From: Syntrophobacterales bacterium
GTDB taxonomy: Bacteria > Desulfobacterota > Desulfobaccia > Desulfobaccales > 0-14-0-80-60-11
Direction: 5' to 3'
Length of the DNA: 40,880 bases
Assembly: GCA_023229795.1 (NCBI GenBank)
Contig: JALNYP010000034.1
Coordinates: forward strand, 1 to 40,880
The notes below the pieces were generated by a model that did no database searches, was not told the origin of the DNA, and saw only the letters and a program-made list of their open reading frames with translations. The position numbers and the translations under genes are program-made. How positions within the stretch are numbered: the first letter of the stretch is position 1; the number at the start of each line of letters is the position of its first letter. Positions 26,350 through 34,943 of the stretch are shown here, in pieces.

Positions 26350-26630
26350 ATTTCAGGCCGCAGATCTGAAAATTAAAAACCGACTTAGACTCTTGCAAGA
26401 TCTGGCCGCCGGGCTGGCTTTGCGGCGGGGAGACCTGGGGCCCCCAACCTCAAAGGATATGGGCGCGTCCAGCCAGGGAAACCCGGAGGAAGATGGCCCT
26501 GAACGTGGATGAGCGGCGAAGCAGGGGGAGGAAATCCCGCCTGGAGAGGGGAAATCGCTTCAGGTGGCCGCATTCCTCCTCCGACCACGCCGGGGAATAG
26601 CCATCTCAGGCGGTTTTTTTTACGATTAAA
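26350..26630. other. Gap after glgA-like gene
   Basis: About 280 GC-rich bases without a supportable gene. Short purine-rich stretches are visible but no conserved riboswitch pattern that I recognise. A T tract (26613-26620) lies near its end. Confidence 0.35.
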
Positions 26631-26644
26631 GTTACTATATTAAC
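26631..26644. promoter_or_regulatory. Putative MarR operator, copy 4, with -10 element upstream of the Sel1 gene
   Basis: GTTACTATATTAAC, one base pair from a perfect palindrome, lies 37 bases before the lipoprotein ATG. A consensus TATAAT (26660-26665) follows at 15 bases. The preceding T tract and ATTAAA are shared with copy 3. Confidence 0.55.
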
Positions 26645-26681
26645 AGTTATGGAAATAATTATAATACCTTCGGAGGAACCT

Positions 26682-27152
26682 ATGAAAACAGGGGCTGCGG
26701 TCTTGGTTCTGTGTATCCTGACTCTGGGGCTGGCCTCATGCGCGGATCCCGAGACCCGCGAACAAAAAGCTGCCCACACCCAGCGCTTAGCCGAACAAGG
26801 CGACCCGAGAGCCCAGCACATCCTGGGCTTAATGTATGAGCAGGGTTACGGGGTATCCCTTGATATCAGGCAAGCCGCGGCTTGGTTCGAGAAGGCCGCG
26901 CGGCAGGGGGAAGCCGACGCCCAATATCGCCTCGGCTTTCTGTATTGCCAGGGCCAGGGAGTGCCCAAAGATCTCCAGCGGGCCGCCGAGTGGTATAAAA
27001 AGGCCGCGGAGCAGGGCTTCCCCCCGGCCCAGGCGGCCCTGGGCAATATGTATTTAACCGGCGAAGGCGTCCCCAAGGACATTTCCCAGGCGGCGTACTG
27101 GCATAAAAAGTCTGTACAATTAAAGAAACATCTCGATTTAACTCGGGATTAG
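26682..27152 (+). CDS. Sel1-repeat lipoprotein
   Basis: 156 residues. A lipoprotein signal peptide ends at the lipobox LASC with Cys20, so the protein is probably anchored to a membrane facing the periplasm. Three Sel1-like repeats of about 36 residues follow (RAQHILGLMYEQGYGVSLD, DAQYRLGFLYCQGQGVPKD, PAQAALGNMYLTGEGVPKD), each ending in A.WF or A.WY/W. Sel1 repeats form helical solenoids that mediate protein contacts. A GGAGG ribosome site decides the ATG at 26682 over an upstream in-frame start at 26649. The putative MarR operator in front suggests coregulation with glgA. Confidence 0.85.
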   Translation: MKTGAAVLVLCILTLGLASCADPETREQKAAHTQRLAEQGDPRAQHILGLMYEQGYGVSLDIRQAAAWFEKAARQGEADAQYRLGFLYCQGQGVPKDLQRAAEWYKKAAEQGFPPAQAALGNMYLTGEGVPKDISQAAYWHKKSVQLKKHLDLTRD

Positions 27153-27425
27153 CAATTCGGCCGTATTTGCCAACGGGGACCGGCAGGAACAGATCATTCA
27201 GGCAGGGTGGCCAACCTGTTAAAGTGGGTCAGCATTGCCATAGTCTTGGGGGAAACCTGCGGCATTCCAGCCTTTATCCTCTGCAACTACCGGAGGACGC
27301 CGGCAGGATGTTCACCTCATCACCGGACTCTATTCCCTATCCTTGAGAGCCCCGGGCCTTGGGTGGCGGGGAAAGTTGCCTGCCAATCCGCCCTGCCGTC
27401 GGTCGGGAATGCCTTCTGAATTTGC
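27153..27425. other. Gap between the Sel1 gene and tetR
   Basis: About 270 bases. A 70-codon frame at 27207-27419 starts with TTG-like context and no ribosome site and is probably not a gene. I see no RNA motif. Confidence 0.35.
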
Positions 27426-27453
27426 TTGACAATCTGCCGTTTGGTTCTATATC
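27426..27453 (+). promoter_or_regulatory. Promoter of the tetR-efflux operon
   Basis: TTGACA (27426-27431), 16-base spacer, TATATC (27448-27453). A short inverted repeat TTCAAATTGTGAA (27465-27477) lies over the expected start site and is a weak candidate for the TetR operator. Confidence 0.6.
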
Positions 27454-27504
27454 ATGACGTAATATTCAAATTGTGAAGAACCATTCATAATCGAGGGTCA
27501 GACG

Positions 27505-28128
27505 ATGACAGATCAGAAGCTCCCCAGGCGGGAAAGGGAGAAATTGCGGCAACGTCAAGAGATGCTCGCCACCGCGCTCGACCTGTTCTCCCAGAAGGGC
27601 TACCACAACGTCTCCATGCAGGAGATCGCCGAGAAGGCCGAGTTCGCCATCGGCACCCTCTACAAGTTCTTCCAGAACAAGGAGGACCTTTACAAGGCCC
27701 TGGTTTTGGAGTTATGCGACGAGTTTGAAGACTCGATCATGCAAGCAATTGAACAACCTCAGGACGAAATAGAAAAACTGCGCAGTTATGTTCGGGCCAA
27801 AACCGAGGTGTTTCGCCGCAACCTCCCCTTCATTCGCCTGTATATGGCCGAGAGCCGAGGAGCGAGCTTCAACCTCAAGGCTGGCCTGGATGACGAAATC
27901 CGCAAACGTTATTACCTTTCTCTGGAAAGCATTGCTGCCATCTTTGCCATTGGCATCAAAAACCAACGGTTTAAGAAAATCGCCGACCCCTATTACCTGG
28001 CAGTAGCTCTCTCCAGCGTCATAGATGCGTTTCTGCTTCTCTGGCTCGACGCGCCCGAGCGCCATCCTTATCCGGAAGATCCGGACACCATCTTGAATAT
28101 TTTCTTCAAAGGACTGATTGACTCGTGA
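27505..28128 (+). CDS. TetR/AcrR-family transcriptional regulator
   Basis: 207 residues. The N-terminal helix-turn-helix is clear: RQEMLATALDLFSQKGYHNVSMQEIAEKAEFAIGTLYKFFQNKEDLYKALV (residues about 15-65), the classical TetR_N signature. The C-terminal helical domain, of unknown ligand, carries the dimer interface. It is the first gene before the MFP-RND-OMF efflux genes, with a 58-base gap, which strongly suggests that it represses this operon in response to a toxic compound. Ribosome site GAGGGT precedes the ATG. Confidence 0.9.
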   Translation: MTDQKLPRREREKLRQRQEMLATALDLFSQKGYHNVSMQEIAEKAEFAIGTLYKFFQNKEDLYKALVLELCDEFEDSIMQAIEQPQDEIEKLRSYVRAKTEVFRRNLPFIRLYMAESRGASFNLKAGLDDEIRKRYYLSLESIAAIFAIGIKNQRFKKIADPYYLAVALSSVIDAFLLLWLDAPERHPYPEDPDTILNIFFKGLIDS

Positions 28129-28186
28129 TTAAACCCTCGGGTCAGCAAACTGAATACCCTTATCACCGATCTTGGGGAGAGTTCTG

Positions 28187-29392
28187 ATGCAACTGAACAA
28201 GCAGGGTTATGAATCACTGAGATGGGCTGTGGCTTTGCTGGCTCTGACGATTTTGCTGGACGGCTGCGGGAGCGGGCAAGGGCAGCAAGCCAAGCCCCCG
28301 GTCCCGGAAGTGGCCACGGTGACCATTGAGCCGCAGCAGGTCGAGCTGACCACCGAGTTACCGGGCCGGACATCTCCCTACCTGGTGGCGGAAATCCGCC
28401 CGCAGGTCAATGGCATCATCAAGAAACGCCTGTTCCGGGAAGGTTCCGATGTTAAAGCCGGGCAACTGCTTTACCAGATTGATCCCGCGCCCTTTCAGGT
28501 GGCGCTTGACTCTGCCAAGGCTTCCCTCGGCAAGGCCCAGGCCAATCTGCCCTCTATCCGGTTGAAGACCGAACGCTACAAGGAATTGCTGGTGGATAAA
28601 GCGGTCAGCAAGCAGGACTACGACGACGCGGCCGCGGCTATGGAACAGGCTAAAGCCGAGATCGAATATTGGAAGGCCGCGGTGGAAGCCGCTCGCATTA
28701 ACTTGGGCTACACCCGGGTCACCGCGCCCATATCCGGGCGGATCGGCAAGTCCAGCGTCACGGACGGGGCCCTGGTGACGGCGTATCAGGCCGCGTCCCT
28801 GGCCACCATTCAACAGCTCGACCCCATTTACGTGGATGTAAGCCAATCCTCCGCCGAACTGCTGCGGCTGAAACGCAATCTGGAAGCCGGCCGGCTCAGC
28901 GCCGATGGCCAAAACGGGAGAAAAGTGTGCATCCTCCTGGAAGACGGGAACCTCTGCCCCCAGGCAGGCACCCTGCAATTCCGCGACGTCACGGTGGATC
29001 AGGCGACCGGGTCTTTCACCCTGCGTATCGTGGTCCCCAATCCGAAACACCTGCTCCTGCCGGGCATGTTCGTGCGGGCCTCTGTACAGGAGGGTATCGC
29101 GCCACAGGCCATCCTGGTCCCGCAACAAGGGGTGAGCCGCACTCCCAAGGGGGAGCCCGTGGCTTTGGTGGTGGATGAGGCCGGCAAGGTCCAGCAGCGG
29201 ATGCTGAAGCTTAACCGCGCCCTCGGCGACCAATGGCTCGTTTCCTCCGGGCTGTCGGCCGGAGACCACGTTATCGTCGAGGGTATGCTGAATGTGCGGC
29301 CGGGCGCCACCGTCAAGGCCGTAGCCTGGGAAGGCCCCAAGGCCGGCGCCGCCGCCGCAATCCCGAAACGCCCAGCCGCAGAAGCGAAATAA
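28187..29392 (+). CDS. acrA: RND efflux periplasmic adaptor (AcrA/MexA family lipoprotein)
   Basis: 401 residues. A lipoprotein signal ends at LLDGC (Cys27), as in AcrA. Then come the lipoyl half-motifs (YLVAEIRPQVNGIIKKRLFREGSDVKAGQLLYQIDP), an alpha-hairpin (about residues 95-160) that contacts the outer-membrane channel, the second lipoyl half with VTAPISGRIGKS, and the beta-barrel and membrane-proximal domains (LLLPGMFVRASVQEG). It joins the inner-membrane pump to the outer-membrane factor. I start at ATG 28187 with GGGGAGAG upstream rather than 15 bases earlier. The next gene starts 12 bases after its stop. Confidence 0.93.
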   Translation: MQLNKQGYESLRWAVALLALTILLDGCGSGQGQQAKPPVPEVATVTIEPQQVELTTELPGRTSPYLVAEIRPQVNGIIKKRLFREGSDVKAGQLLYQIDPAPFQVALDSAKASLGKAQANLPSIRLKTERYKELLVDKAVSKQDYDDAAAAMEQAKAEIEYWKAAVEAARINLGYTRVTAPISGRIGKSSVTDGALVTAYQAASLATIQQLDPIYVDVSQSSAELLRLKRNLEAGRLSADGQNGRKVCILLEDGNLCPQAGTLQFRDVTVDQATGSFTLRIVVPNPKHLLLPGMFVRASVQEGIAPQAILVPQQGVSRTPKGEPVALVVDEAGKVQQRMLKLNRALGDQWLVSSGLSAGDHVIVEGMLNVRPGATVKAVAWEGPKAGAAAAIPKRPAAEAK

Positions 29393-29404
29393 CGGGGGAC
29401 CGCG

Positions 29405-32400
29405 ATGTTATCGAATTTCTTTCTGGACCGTCCGGTCTTTGCCTGGGTCATCGCCATCATCATGATGCTGGCGGGTGGGTTGGCGATTTACAATTTGCCC
29501 ATCTCCCAGTATCCGCCCATCGCGCCCCCGTCTATCGCCATTGACGCCTTTTATCCCGGGGCTTCGGCCGAAACCGTGGAAAACAGCGTAATCCAGATCA
29601 TCGAACAGAAGATGACCGGATTCGACAAGTTGCTGTACATGTCCGCCACCAGCGACGCGTCCGGCGCCGGCAGGATCGAACTCACCTTTGCTCCGGGGAC
29701 CGATCCGGACCTGGCCTGGGCCCAGGTGCAGAACAAGCTCCAGCTCGCCATGGCGAGTTTGCCCGACGTAGTGCAGCGCCAGGGCGTCAAGGTCAGCAAG
29801 TCCACCAGAAACTGGCTCATCATTGTGGCCCTGACCTCGGAAGACGGCAGCATGGATGAATTTGACCTGGCGGATTACGCCCAGGCCAACATCGAGCAGG
29901 TGCTGGCCAGGGTGCCGGGGGTGGGTGAAGTGGAAACCTTCACTTCCCAGTATGCCATGCGCGTCTGGCTCAATCCGGATAAATTGAACGATTACCATCT
30001 GACCATGGATGACGTCACCAAGGGCCTTCAGGCTTACAACGTGGAGATTTCCGCCGGCCAGTTCGGCGGGATTCCGGCAGTTGCAGGCCAACGGTTGAAC
30101 GCTTCCATTATCGTTCAGAACCTTCTGAAGACCCCGGAGGAGTTCGGCGCCATCCCGCTGCGCGTCAACCCTGACGGCTCCATCGTGCGCGTGCGCGACG
30201 TGGGACGAACGGAGCTGGGGACCGAGCGGTACGGAGCCAACGTGCTCTTCAACGGCAAACCCGCGGCCGCCTTGGCCGTCCGGCAGGCAGCGGGCGCCAA
30301 TGCGCTCAAAACCGCGGATGCCATCAAAGCGAAGATGCAGGAGCTGTCCAGGTTCTTCCCTCATGGCATGAAGGCCATCTATCCCTATGATACGGCGCCC
30401 TTCGTGAAGGTGGCCATCGACGAGGTGGTCAAGACCCTGTTCGAAGCGATTCTGCTGGTCTTTCTGGTAATGTATCTTTTTCTGGGGAACATCCGGGCCA
30501 CGCTGGTTCCAACCCTGGCGGTGCCGGTGGTGATCCTGGGAACCTTCGCCGTCCTGGGATTATTCGGGTTCACCATCAACATGCTGACCATGTTTGGCAT
30601 GGTGCTGGCCATCGGCCTTTTAGTGGACGACGCCATCGTGGTGGTGGAAAACGTGGAACGGGTTATGAGCGAGGAGGGGCTGCCGCCCAAGGAGGCAACC
30701 CGCAAGTCCATGGGCGAAATCACCAGCGCCCTGATCGGCATCGGGCTGGTGCTCTCGGCAGTGTTCGGCCCCATGGCCTTTTTCGGGGGCTCCACCGGGG
30801 TCATCTACCGCCAGTTTTCCGTGACCGTCATCGCCGCCATGCTGCTGTCAGTCCTGGTGGCCCTGATCCTGACCCCGGTGCTGTGCGCCTCGCTCCTTAA
30901 GCCGGTGGTCAAGGGGCATGAGGCCGCGGAGACTGGATTTAAACTATTCCGGCCATTTTTCCGGTGGTTCGACCGGGGATTTTTTTGGACCAGGGACCGG
31001 TACCAGGCCCTGGTCGGCCGCATTCTGGCGCAAAAGCTGCGTTATCTGGTGATTTACCTGGTGATCGTGGTGGCTCTGGTATTTCTCTTCCAGCGTATGC
31101 CCACCGCCTATCTCCCCAATGAAGACCAGGGGATTATGTTTGTCCAAACGATGCTGCCGGCGGGGTCAACCCTGGAGCAGACCAAGCAGATCCAGGATCA
31201 AGTCCGCAACCATTTTCTGGAGGATGAGAAGGACGCGGTGGCCTCCATTTTTACGGTCGCTGGCCGGGGCTTTTCAGGAGCCGGGCAAAACGTGGGGCTG
31301 GCGTTCGTGAAGCTTAAGGACTGGGAGTTGCGCCCCGGGGCAAACCTGAAAGTTGATGCCCTGGTAAGGCGCGCCATGGTAAAGTTCTCCAAGCTCCGCA
31401 ACGCCAGGGTGTTTGCCTTTCCGCCTCCGGCGGTCATGGAGCTCGGCAGGGCGGGCGGGTTCGACTTTGAATTGCAGGACCGGGGCGGTCTGGGACACGA
31501 AGCCTTGATGACAGCCCGTAACCAGTTACTCGGCCTGGCCGCCAAGGACCCGAGGCTGGTGCGTGTCCGCCCCAGCGGCCTGGAAGATGTGACCCAATAC
31601 CGCATCGACGTGGATTGGGAAAAGGCGGGAGCCCTGGGGGTTCCCATCAGCACCATTCACAACACCATCTCAGCGGCCTTCGGCAGCGCCTACGTGAACG
31701 ACTTCATCCAGGGGGGACGGGTCAAACGGGTTTACGTCCAGGCCGACGCGCCCTACCGGATGCTGCCCAAAGACCTGGAGCGGCTCTACGTTCCCAATGC
31801 CAAGGGAACCATGACGCCGTTCACTTCCTTCGCAGCCGGCCACTGGTTCCAGGGCTCGCCGCTACTGGAGCGTTATAATAGTTTTCCAGCCATGGATATC
31901 TGGGGTGAACCGGCGCCCGGGAGGAGTTCCGGGGAGGCGATGCAGGCCATGGAAGAGATCGTCGCAAAGCTGCCCAAGGGCGTCGGTTTTGATTGGACCG
32001 GGCTCTCCTACCAGGAGCGCATGGCCAAGTCCCAGACCGCACTCCTCTACACCTTTTCCATCATCGTGATCTTTCTTTGCCTGGCGGCCCTGTACGAGAG
32101 TTGGACTATTCCTATCACGATCCTGCTGGCCCTGCCGCTCGGGGTCATCGGCGGAGTGGTGGCTACCTCGCTGCGGGGACTGCCCAACGATGTCTACTTC
32201 CAGATCGGCCTCCTCACCGTCTTGGGCCTCACGACCAAGAACGCCATATTAATCGTGCAGTTCGCCATGGCCAAGGTAGACGAGGGCATGGGGTTGATCG
32301 AGGCCACGCTGGAAGGGGCAAAATTAAGGCTGCGTCCCATCGTCATGACCTCGCTGGCCTTCGGCTTCGGCGTCCTGCCTTTGGCCATGGCTACCGGGGC

Positions 32401-32584
32401 CGGCGCCGGCGCGCAAACGGCCATCGGCACCGGCGTCCTGGGCGGCATGGTTACGGCCACCTTCCTGGCGATCTTCTTCATCCCCCTCTTCTTTGTGGGG
32501 GTGGTGCAGCTATTCACGAAAAAGAAAAGCGCCCCAGCGGCAGAATCAGACTCGGACGCCGTAAGTCCTCCGGAGGAGCAGTAG
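29405..32584 (+). CDS. acrB: RND multidrug efflux pump inner-membrane subunit (AcrB/MexB family, HAE1)
   Basis: 1059 residues, the full family length, with twelve expected membrane helices. Landmarks: N-terminal FFLDRPVFAWVIAIIMMLAG; the proton-relay pair Asp408-Asp409 in GLLVDDAIVVVENVERVM; central PTAYLPNEDQGIMFVQTMLP; and the C-terminal GLTTKNAILIVQFA with the conserved relay Lys. Two large periplasmic loops form the porter and docking domains. Proton-driven export of hydrophobic or amphiphilic drugs from the periplasm and inner leaflet is the known role of the HAE1 class. A GGGGGACC lies before the ATG; its stop is followed at once by the OMF gene. Confidence 0.95.
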   Translation: MLSNFFLDRPVFAWVIAIIMMLAGGLAIYNLPISQYPPIAPPSIAIDAFYPGASAETVENSVIQIIEQKMTGFDKLLYMSATSDASGAGRIELTFAPGTDPDLAWAQVQNKLQLAMASLPDVVQRQGVKVSKSTRNWLIIVALTSEDGSMDEFDLADYAQANIEQVLARVPGVGEVETFTSQYAMRVWLNPDKLNDYHLTMDDVTKGLQAYNVEISAGQFGGIPAVAGQRLNASIIVQNLLKTPEEFGAIPLRVNPDGSIVRVRDVGRTELGTERYGANVLFNGKPAAALAVRQAAGANALKTADAIKAKMQELSRFFPHGMKAIYPYDTAPFVKVAIDEVVKTLFEAILLVFLVMYLFLGNIRATLVPTLAVPVVILGTFAVLGLFGFTINMLTMFGMVLAIGLLVDDAIVVVENVERVMSEEGLPPKEATRKSMGEITSALIGIGLVLSAVFGPMAFFGGSTGVIYRQFSVTVIAAMLLSVLVALILTPVLCASLLKPVVKGHEAAETGFKLFRPFFRWFDRGFFWTRDRYQALVGRILAQKLRYLVIYLVIVVALVFLFQRMPTAYLPNEDQGIMFVQTMLPAGSTLEQTKQIQDQVRNHFLEDEKDAVASIFTVAGRGFSGAGQNVGLAFVKLKDWELRPGANLKVDALVRRAMVKFSKLRNARVFAFPPPAVMELGRAGGFDFELQDRGGLGHEALMTARNQLLGLAAKDPRLVRVRPSGLEDVTQYRIDVDWEKAGALGVPISTIHNTISAAFGSAYVNDFIQGGRVKRVYVQADAPYRMLPKDLERLYVPNAKGTMTPFTSFAAGHWFQGSPLLERYNSFPAMDIWGEPAPGRSSGEAMQAMEEIVAKLPKGVGFDWTGLSYQERMAKSQTALLYTFSIIVIFLCLAALYESWTIPITILLALPLGVIGGVVATSLRGLPNDVYFQIGLLTVLGLTTKNAILIVQFAMAKVDEGMGLIEATLEGAKLRLRPIVMTSLAFGFGVLPLAMATGAGAGAQTAIGTGVLGGMVTATFLAIFFIPLFFVGVVQLFTKKKSAPAAESDSDAVSPPEEQ

Positions 32585-32585
32585 C

Positions 32586-34010
32586 ATGATGAGGCTGTTT
32601 TCAATTTTGGCAATAACGGCCGTTCTGTTCACTGGCTGCACCATGATCCCGAAATACAGCCGGCCCGAAGCTCCGGTTCCCACCGACTGGCCAAGTGGTC
32701 CGGCCTACAGGGAGACCTCCTCCACCCAGGGGGCCCCGGTTGCCGCCGATCTCCAATGGCGGGAATTCTTTGCTGATGCGCAACTTCAAAGGATCATTGA
32801 GACGGCCTTGAAGAACAACCGTGATCTGCGGGTGGCTGCCTTGAACGTGGAAAGGGCGCGCGCCTTGTACCGCGTCCAGCGCGCCGATCTTTTACCGAAG
32901 TTGGAAACGGGCCTCACCGCCACCAAGCAACACGTCAGGATTTCCGGTAGCACCGGTTTGGTGACCTTGGAGGAGTACGGCGTCAATCTGGGCATCACGT
33001 CCTGGGAGATTGATTTCTTCGGGCGTATCCGCAGCCTGTCACAAAAGGCGCTGGAGGAATACTTCGCCACGGCACAGGCCCGCCGCAGTGCCCAGATCTT
33101 GCTGGTGTCCGAAGTTGCCACCGCTTATCTGACCTTTGCCGCGGATCGGGAAAACCTCAAACTGGCCCAATCCACCCTCGAGAGCCAGCAGGCCGCCTTC
33201 AATTTAATTCGAAGGCGCTTTGAAGTCGGACTCGCGCCCGAACTGGATCTGCGCCAGGCTCAGACGAGAGTGGATGCAGCCCGGGTGGATGTCGCCCGGT
33301 ACACGGAACTGGCCGCTAAAGATGAGAATGCCCTTAACCTGCTGGCAGGCTCGCCGGTGCCGGCCGACCTGTTGCCGGAGGAATTGAGCGTTGTCAAAGC
33401 CTTGCGGGACGTTTCACCCGGCACGTCCTCGGAAGTACTCCTGCGTCGCCCTGATATTCTTCAGGCGGAAAACCTGCTCAAGGCCGCCAATGCCAATATC
33501 GGCGCGGCCCGGGCCGCTTTCTTCCCCCGCATTTCCCTCACCTCCGCGATCGGCAGCGCCAGCGGCGACTTGTCGGGTCTCTTCAAATCCGGCTCTTTCG
33601 TCTGGAATTACGCCCCTCAGGTCGTGCTGCCGATCTTCGATGCCCGCACCTGGTCGGCGCTCACCGTAACCAAGGTGGATAGAGAGATCGCCGTGGCTCA
33701 ATACGAGAAGGCCATCCAGGGGGCCTTCAAGGAGGTTGCCGATGCGCTGGCCAGACGGGGAACCGTGGGGGATCAGATGGAGGCGCAACTATCACTGGTA
33801 AATGCCACCACCCAAGCCTACCGGCTTTCTACTCTCCGCTATACCAAGGGGATCGACATCTACCTGAACGTGCTGGATGCGCAACGCTCTCTCTATGCCG
33901 CGCAGCAGGGATACATCGCCATCCGTCTGGCAAAGCTCGCCAACCAGGTGCGGCTCTATGCGGTCTTGGGCGGTGGCGGCGAGGCAGGCCCGCCTCATGA
34001 GGGTGGATAA
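32586..34010 (+). CDS. oprM: Outer-membrane efflux factor lipoprotein (OprM/NodT family)
   Basis: 474 residues. The signal ends in a lipobox FTGC (Cys18), followed by PKYSRPEAPVPTDW, typical of OprM-type N-termini. Two OEP repeats are seen (RDLRVAALNVERARALYRVQ and later QYEKAIQGAFKEVADALARR), with ETGLTATKQ and GITSWEIDFFGRIRSLS. The trimeric channel crosses the outer membrane and periplasm and docks on the adaptor. It overlaps tightly with the end of acrB (start two bases after the stop), with GGAGGAG as ribosome site. It ends the operon. Confidence 0.93.
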   Translation: MMRLFSILAITAVLFTGCTMIPKYSRPEAPVPTDWPSGPAYRETSSTQGAPVAADLQWREFFADAQLQRIIETALKNNRDLRVAALNVERARALYRVQRADLLPKLETGLTATKQHVRISGSTGLVTLEEYGVNLGITSWEIDFFGRIRSLSQKALEEYFATAQARRSAQILLVSEVATAYLTFAADRENLKLAQSTLESQQAAFNLIRRRFEVGLAPELDLRQAQTRVDAARVDVARYTELAAKDENALNLLAGSPVPADLLPEELSVVKALRDVSPGTSSEVLLRRPDILQAENLLKAANANIGAARAAFFPRISLTSAIGSASGDLSGLFKSGSFVWNYAPQVVLPIFDARTWSALTVTKVDREIAVAQYEKAIQGAFKEVADALARRGTVGDQMEAQLSLVNATTQAYRLSTLRYTKGIDIYLNVLDAQRSLYAAQQGYIAIRLAKLANQVRLYAVLGGGGEAGPPHEGG

Positions 34011-34063
34011 TACCATGTTACCTTCTAATACCAAGATGCGATCGAACCGGTAATTTATCTCTC

Positions 34064-34123
34064 GTAGGGGCGGACCTGAGTGTCCGCCCTGGATTGAGGG
34101 CGCACACTCAGGTGCGCCCCTAC
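34064..34123. repeat. REP/MITE-like palindromic element
   Basis: Two 26-base arms (34064-34089 and 34098-34123) are inverted copies matching at 24 of 26 positions around an 8-base loop. The arm begins GTAGGGGCG and contains ACCTGAGTGT. Elements of this shape are common as dispersed REP-like or miniature elements in GC-rich environmental genomes; here it follows the efflux operon and could also end transcription. The rest of the 396-base gap holds no gene I support. Confidence 0.65.
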
Positions 34124-34406
34124 AGGTCAAGGGTTTCCTGACTTCTATGGGCGCAACTTGGTATAAGGCCATTTTGGGGAGCCGCAGACTTCAGCCTTTG
34201 CATGCACACAATAGGAAGCCTATGACACCTTTTGACGGCAGCTTGGTTTCAGAGAATCCAGGAACCGAACCCCGCCGGACTCACCGGGGTGTGGGCCGAA
34301 GATGAGGAGGCGTGAGCCGACCAGGCCCGTCCGGCAAAGATTTGGCGAGTATCGACCCTGGTGCGCCGGAGGGCCTGGTTGGCCCGGGATGGTTGCTTTT
34401 TCCGGG

Positions 34407-34943
34407 TTATTGATTGGGATTCTGGACCACGCAGTAGCCGGAATTACTGCTCTGATAGCAGGGTTGGTAGTAGTTGTTATTGTCGTAGTAGTAGGTCTGA
34501 CCGCCCACCACCAGCGGCTGCGCACTGGCTGACAGGGCCCCTACCACGGTGCCCACGGCTAGACCGACGGCCGCCCCGGCCGCGGCGCCGCCCCAACCCC
34601 CGCCGTAGTAAGGCCCCCAGCCGTGCCCGTAGTTTTGGACGTTGACATTTTTATTGACGTTGACGTTGGCGTTGCGGTCATTGGGGTTATAGTGGTGATC
34701 ATAATCCGGATGATGTTCTTCGGGATGATGTTCTCCCTGGTGGTAATCCGGGTGAGATTCCGGCCTGAAGCTGCCGCCGCCAAAACCGCCCCCACGGTAT
34801 TCACCGCCATGGCCCCCCCCTCCGCCGCCATGACCCCCGCCGCCGCCCCGGGCCTGAACTTCCTGGAAGAGGAGCGGAGAGCCCACCAGTAATACAGCCA
34901 GGGAGAGGATTGCTGACAGACGTATAAGTTGAGCCGGCCTCAT
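34407..34943 (-). CDS. Secreted Gly/His/Asn-rich protein of unknown function
   Basis: 178 residues with a signal peptide ending near residue 31 (EVQA). The mature part has four compositional zones: a Gly-His block (GGGGGHGG), a His-Asp-Glu-Pro block with several HHP units, an Asn-Val block (NANVNVNKNVNVQNYG), and a Gly-zipper-like hydrophobic segment (AAAGAAVGLAVGTVVGALSA) before an aromatic C-terminus YYYDNNNYYQPCYQ with two Cys. The pattern suggests a small envelope protein, perhaps metal-binding through the His clusters and inserted by the Gly zipper. The start overlaps the upstream stop as ATGA with a strong AGGAGG site, so it is coupled to the DUF2092 gene. No specific function is known. 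Confidence 0.75.
   Translation of the reverse strand: MRPAQLIRLSAILSLAVLLVGSPLLFQEVQARGGGGGHGGGGGGHGGEYRGGGFGGGSFRPESHPDYHQGEHHPEEHHPDYDHHYNPNDRNANVNVNKNVNVQNYGHGWGPYYGGGWGGAAAGAAVGLAVGTVVGALSASAQPLVVGGQTYYYDNNNYYQPCYQSSNSGYCVVQNPNQ

Noticed and set aside
26350..26630. Riboswitch after the glgA-like gene
   Set aside because: I compared the region with common riboswitch cores from memory (glycine, TPP, cobalamin, c-di-GMP, fluoride) and saw no match.
27207..27419. 70-codon frame between the Sel1 gene and tetR
   Set aside because: No ribosome site and no domain; it fills an intergenic region.
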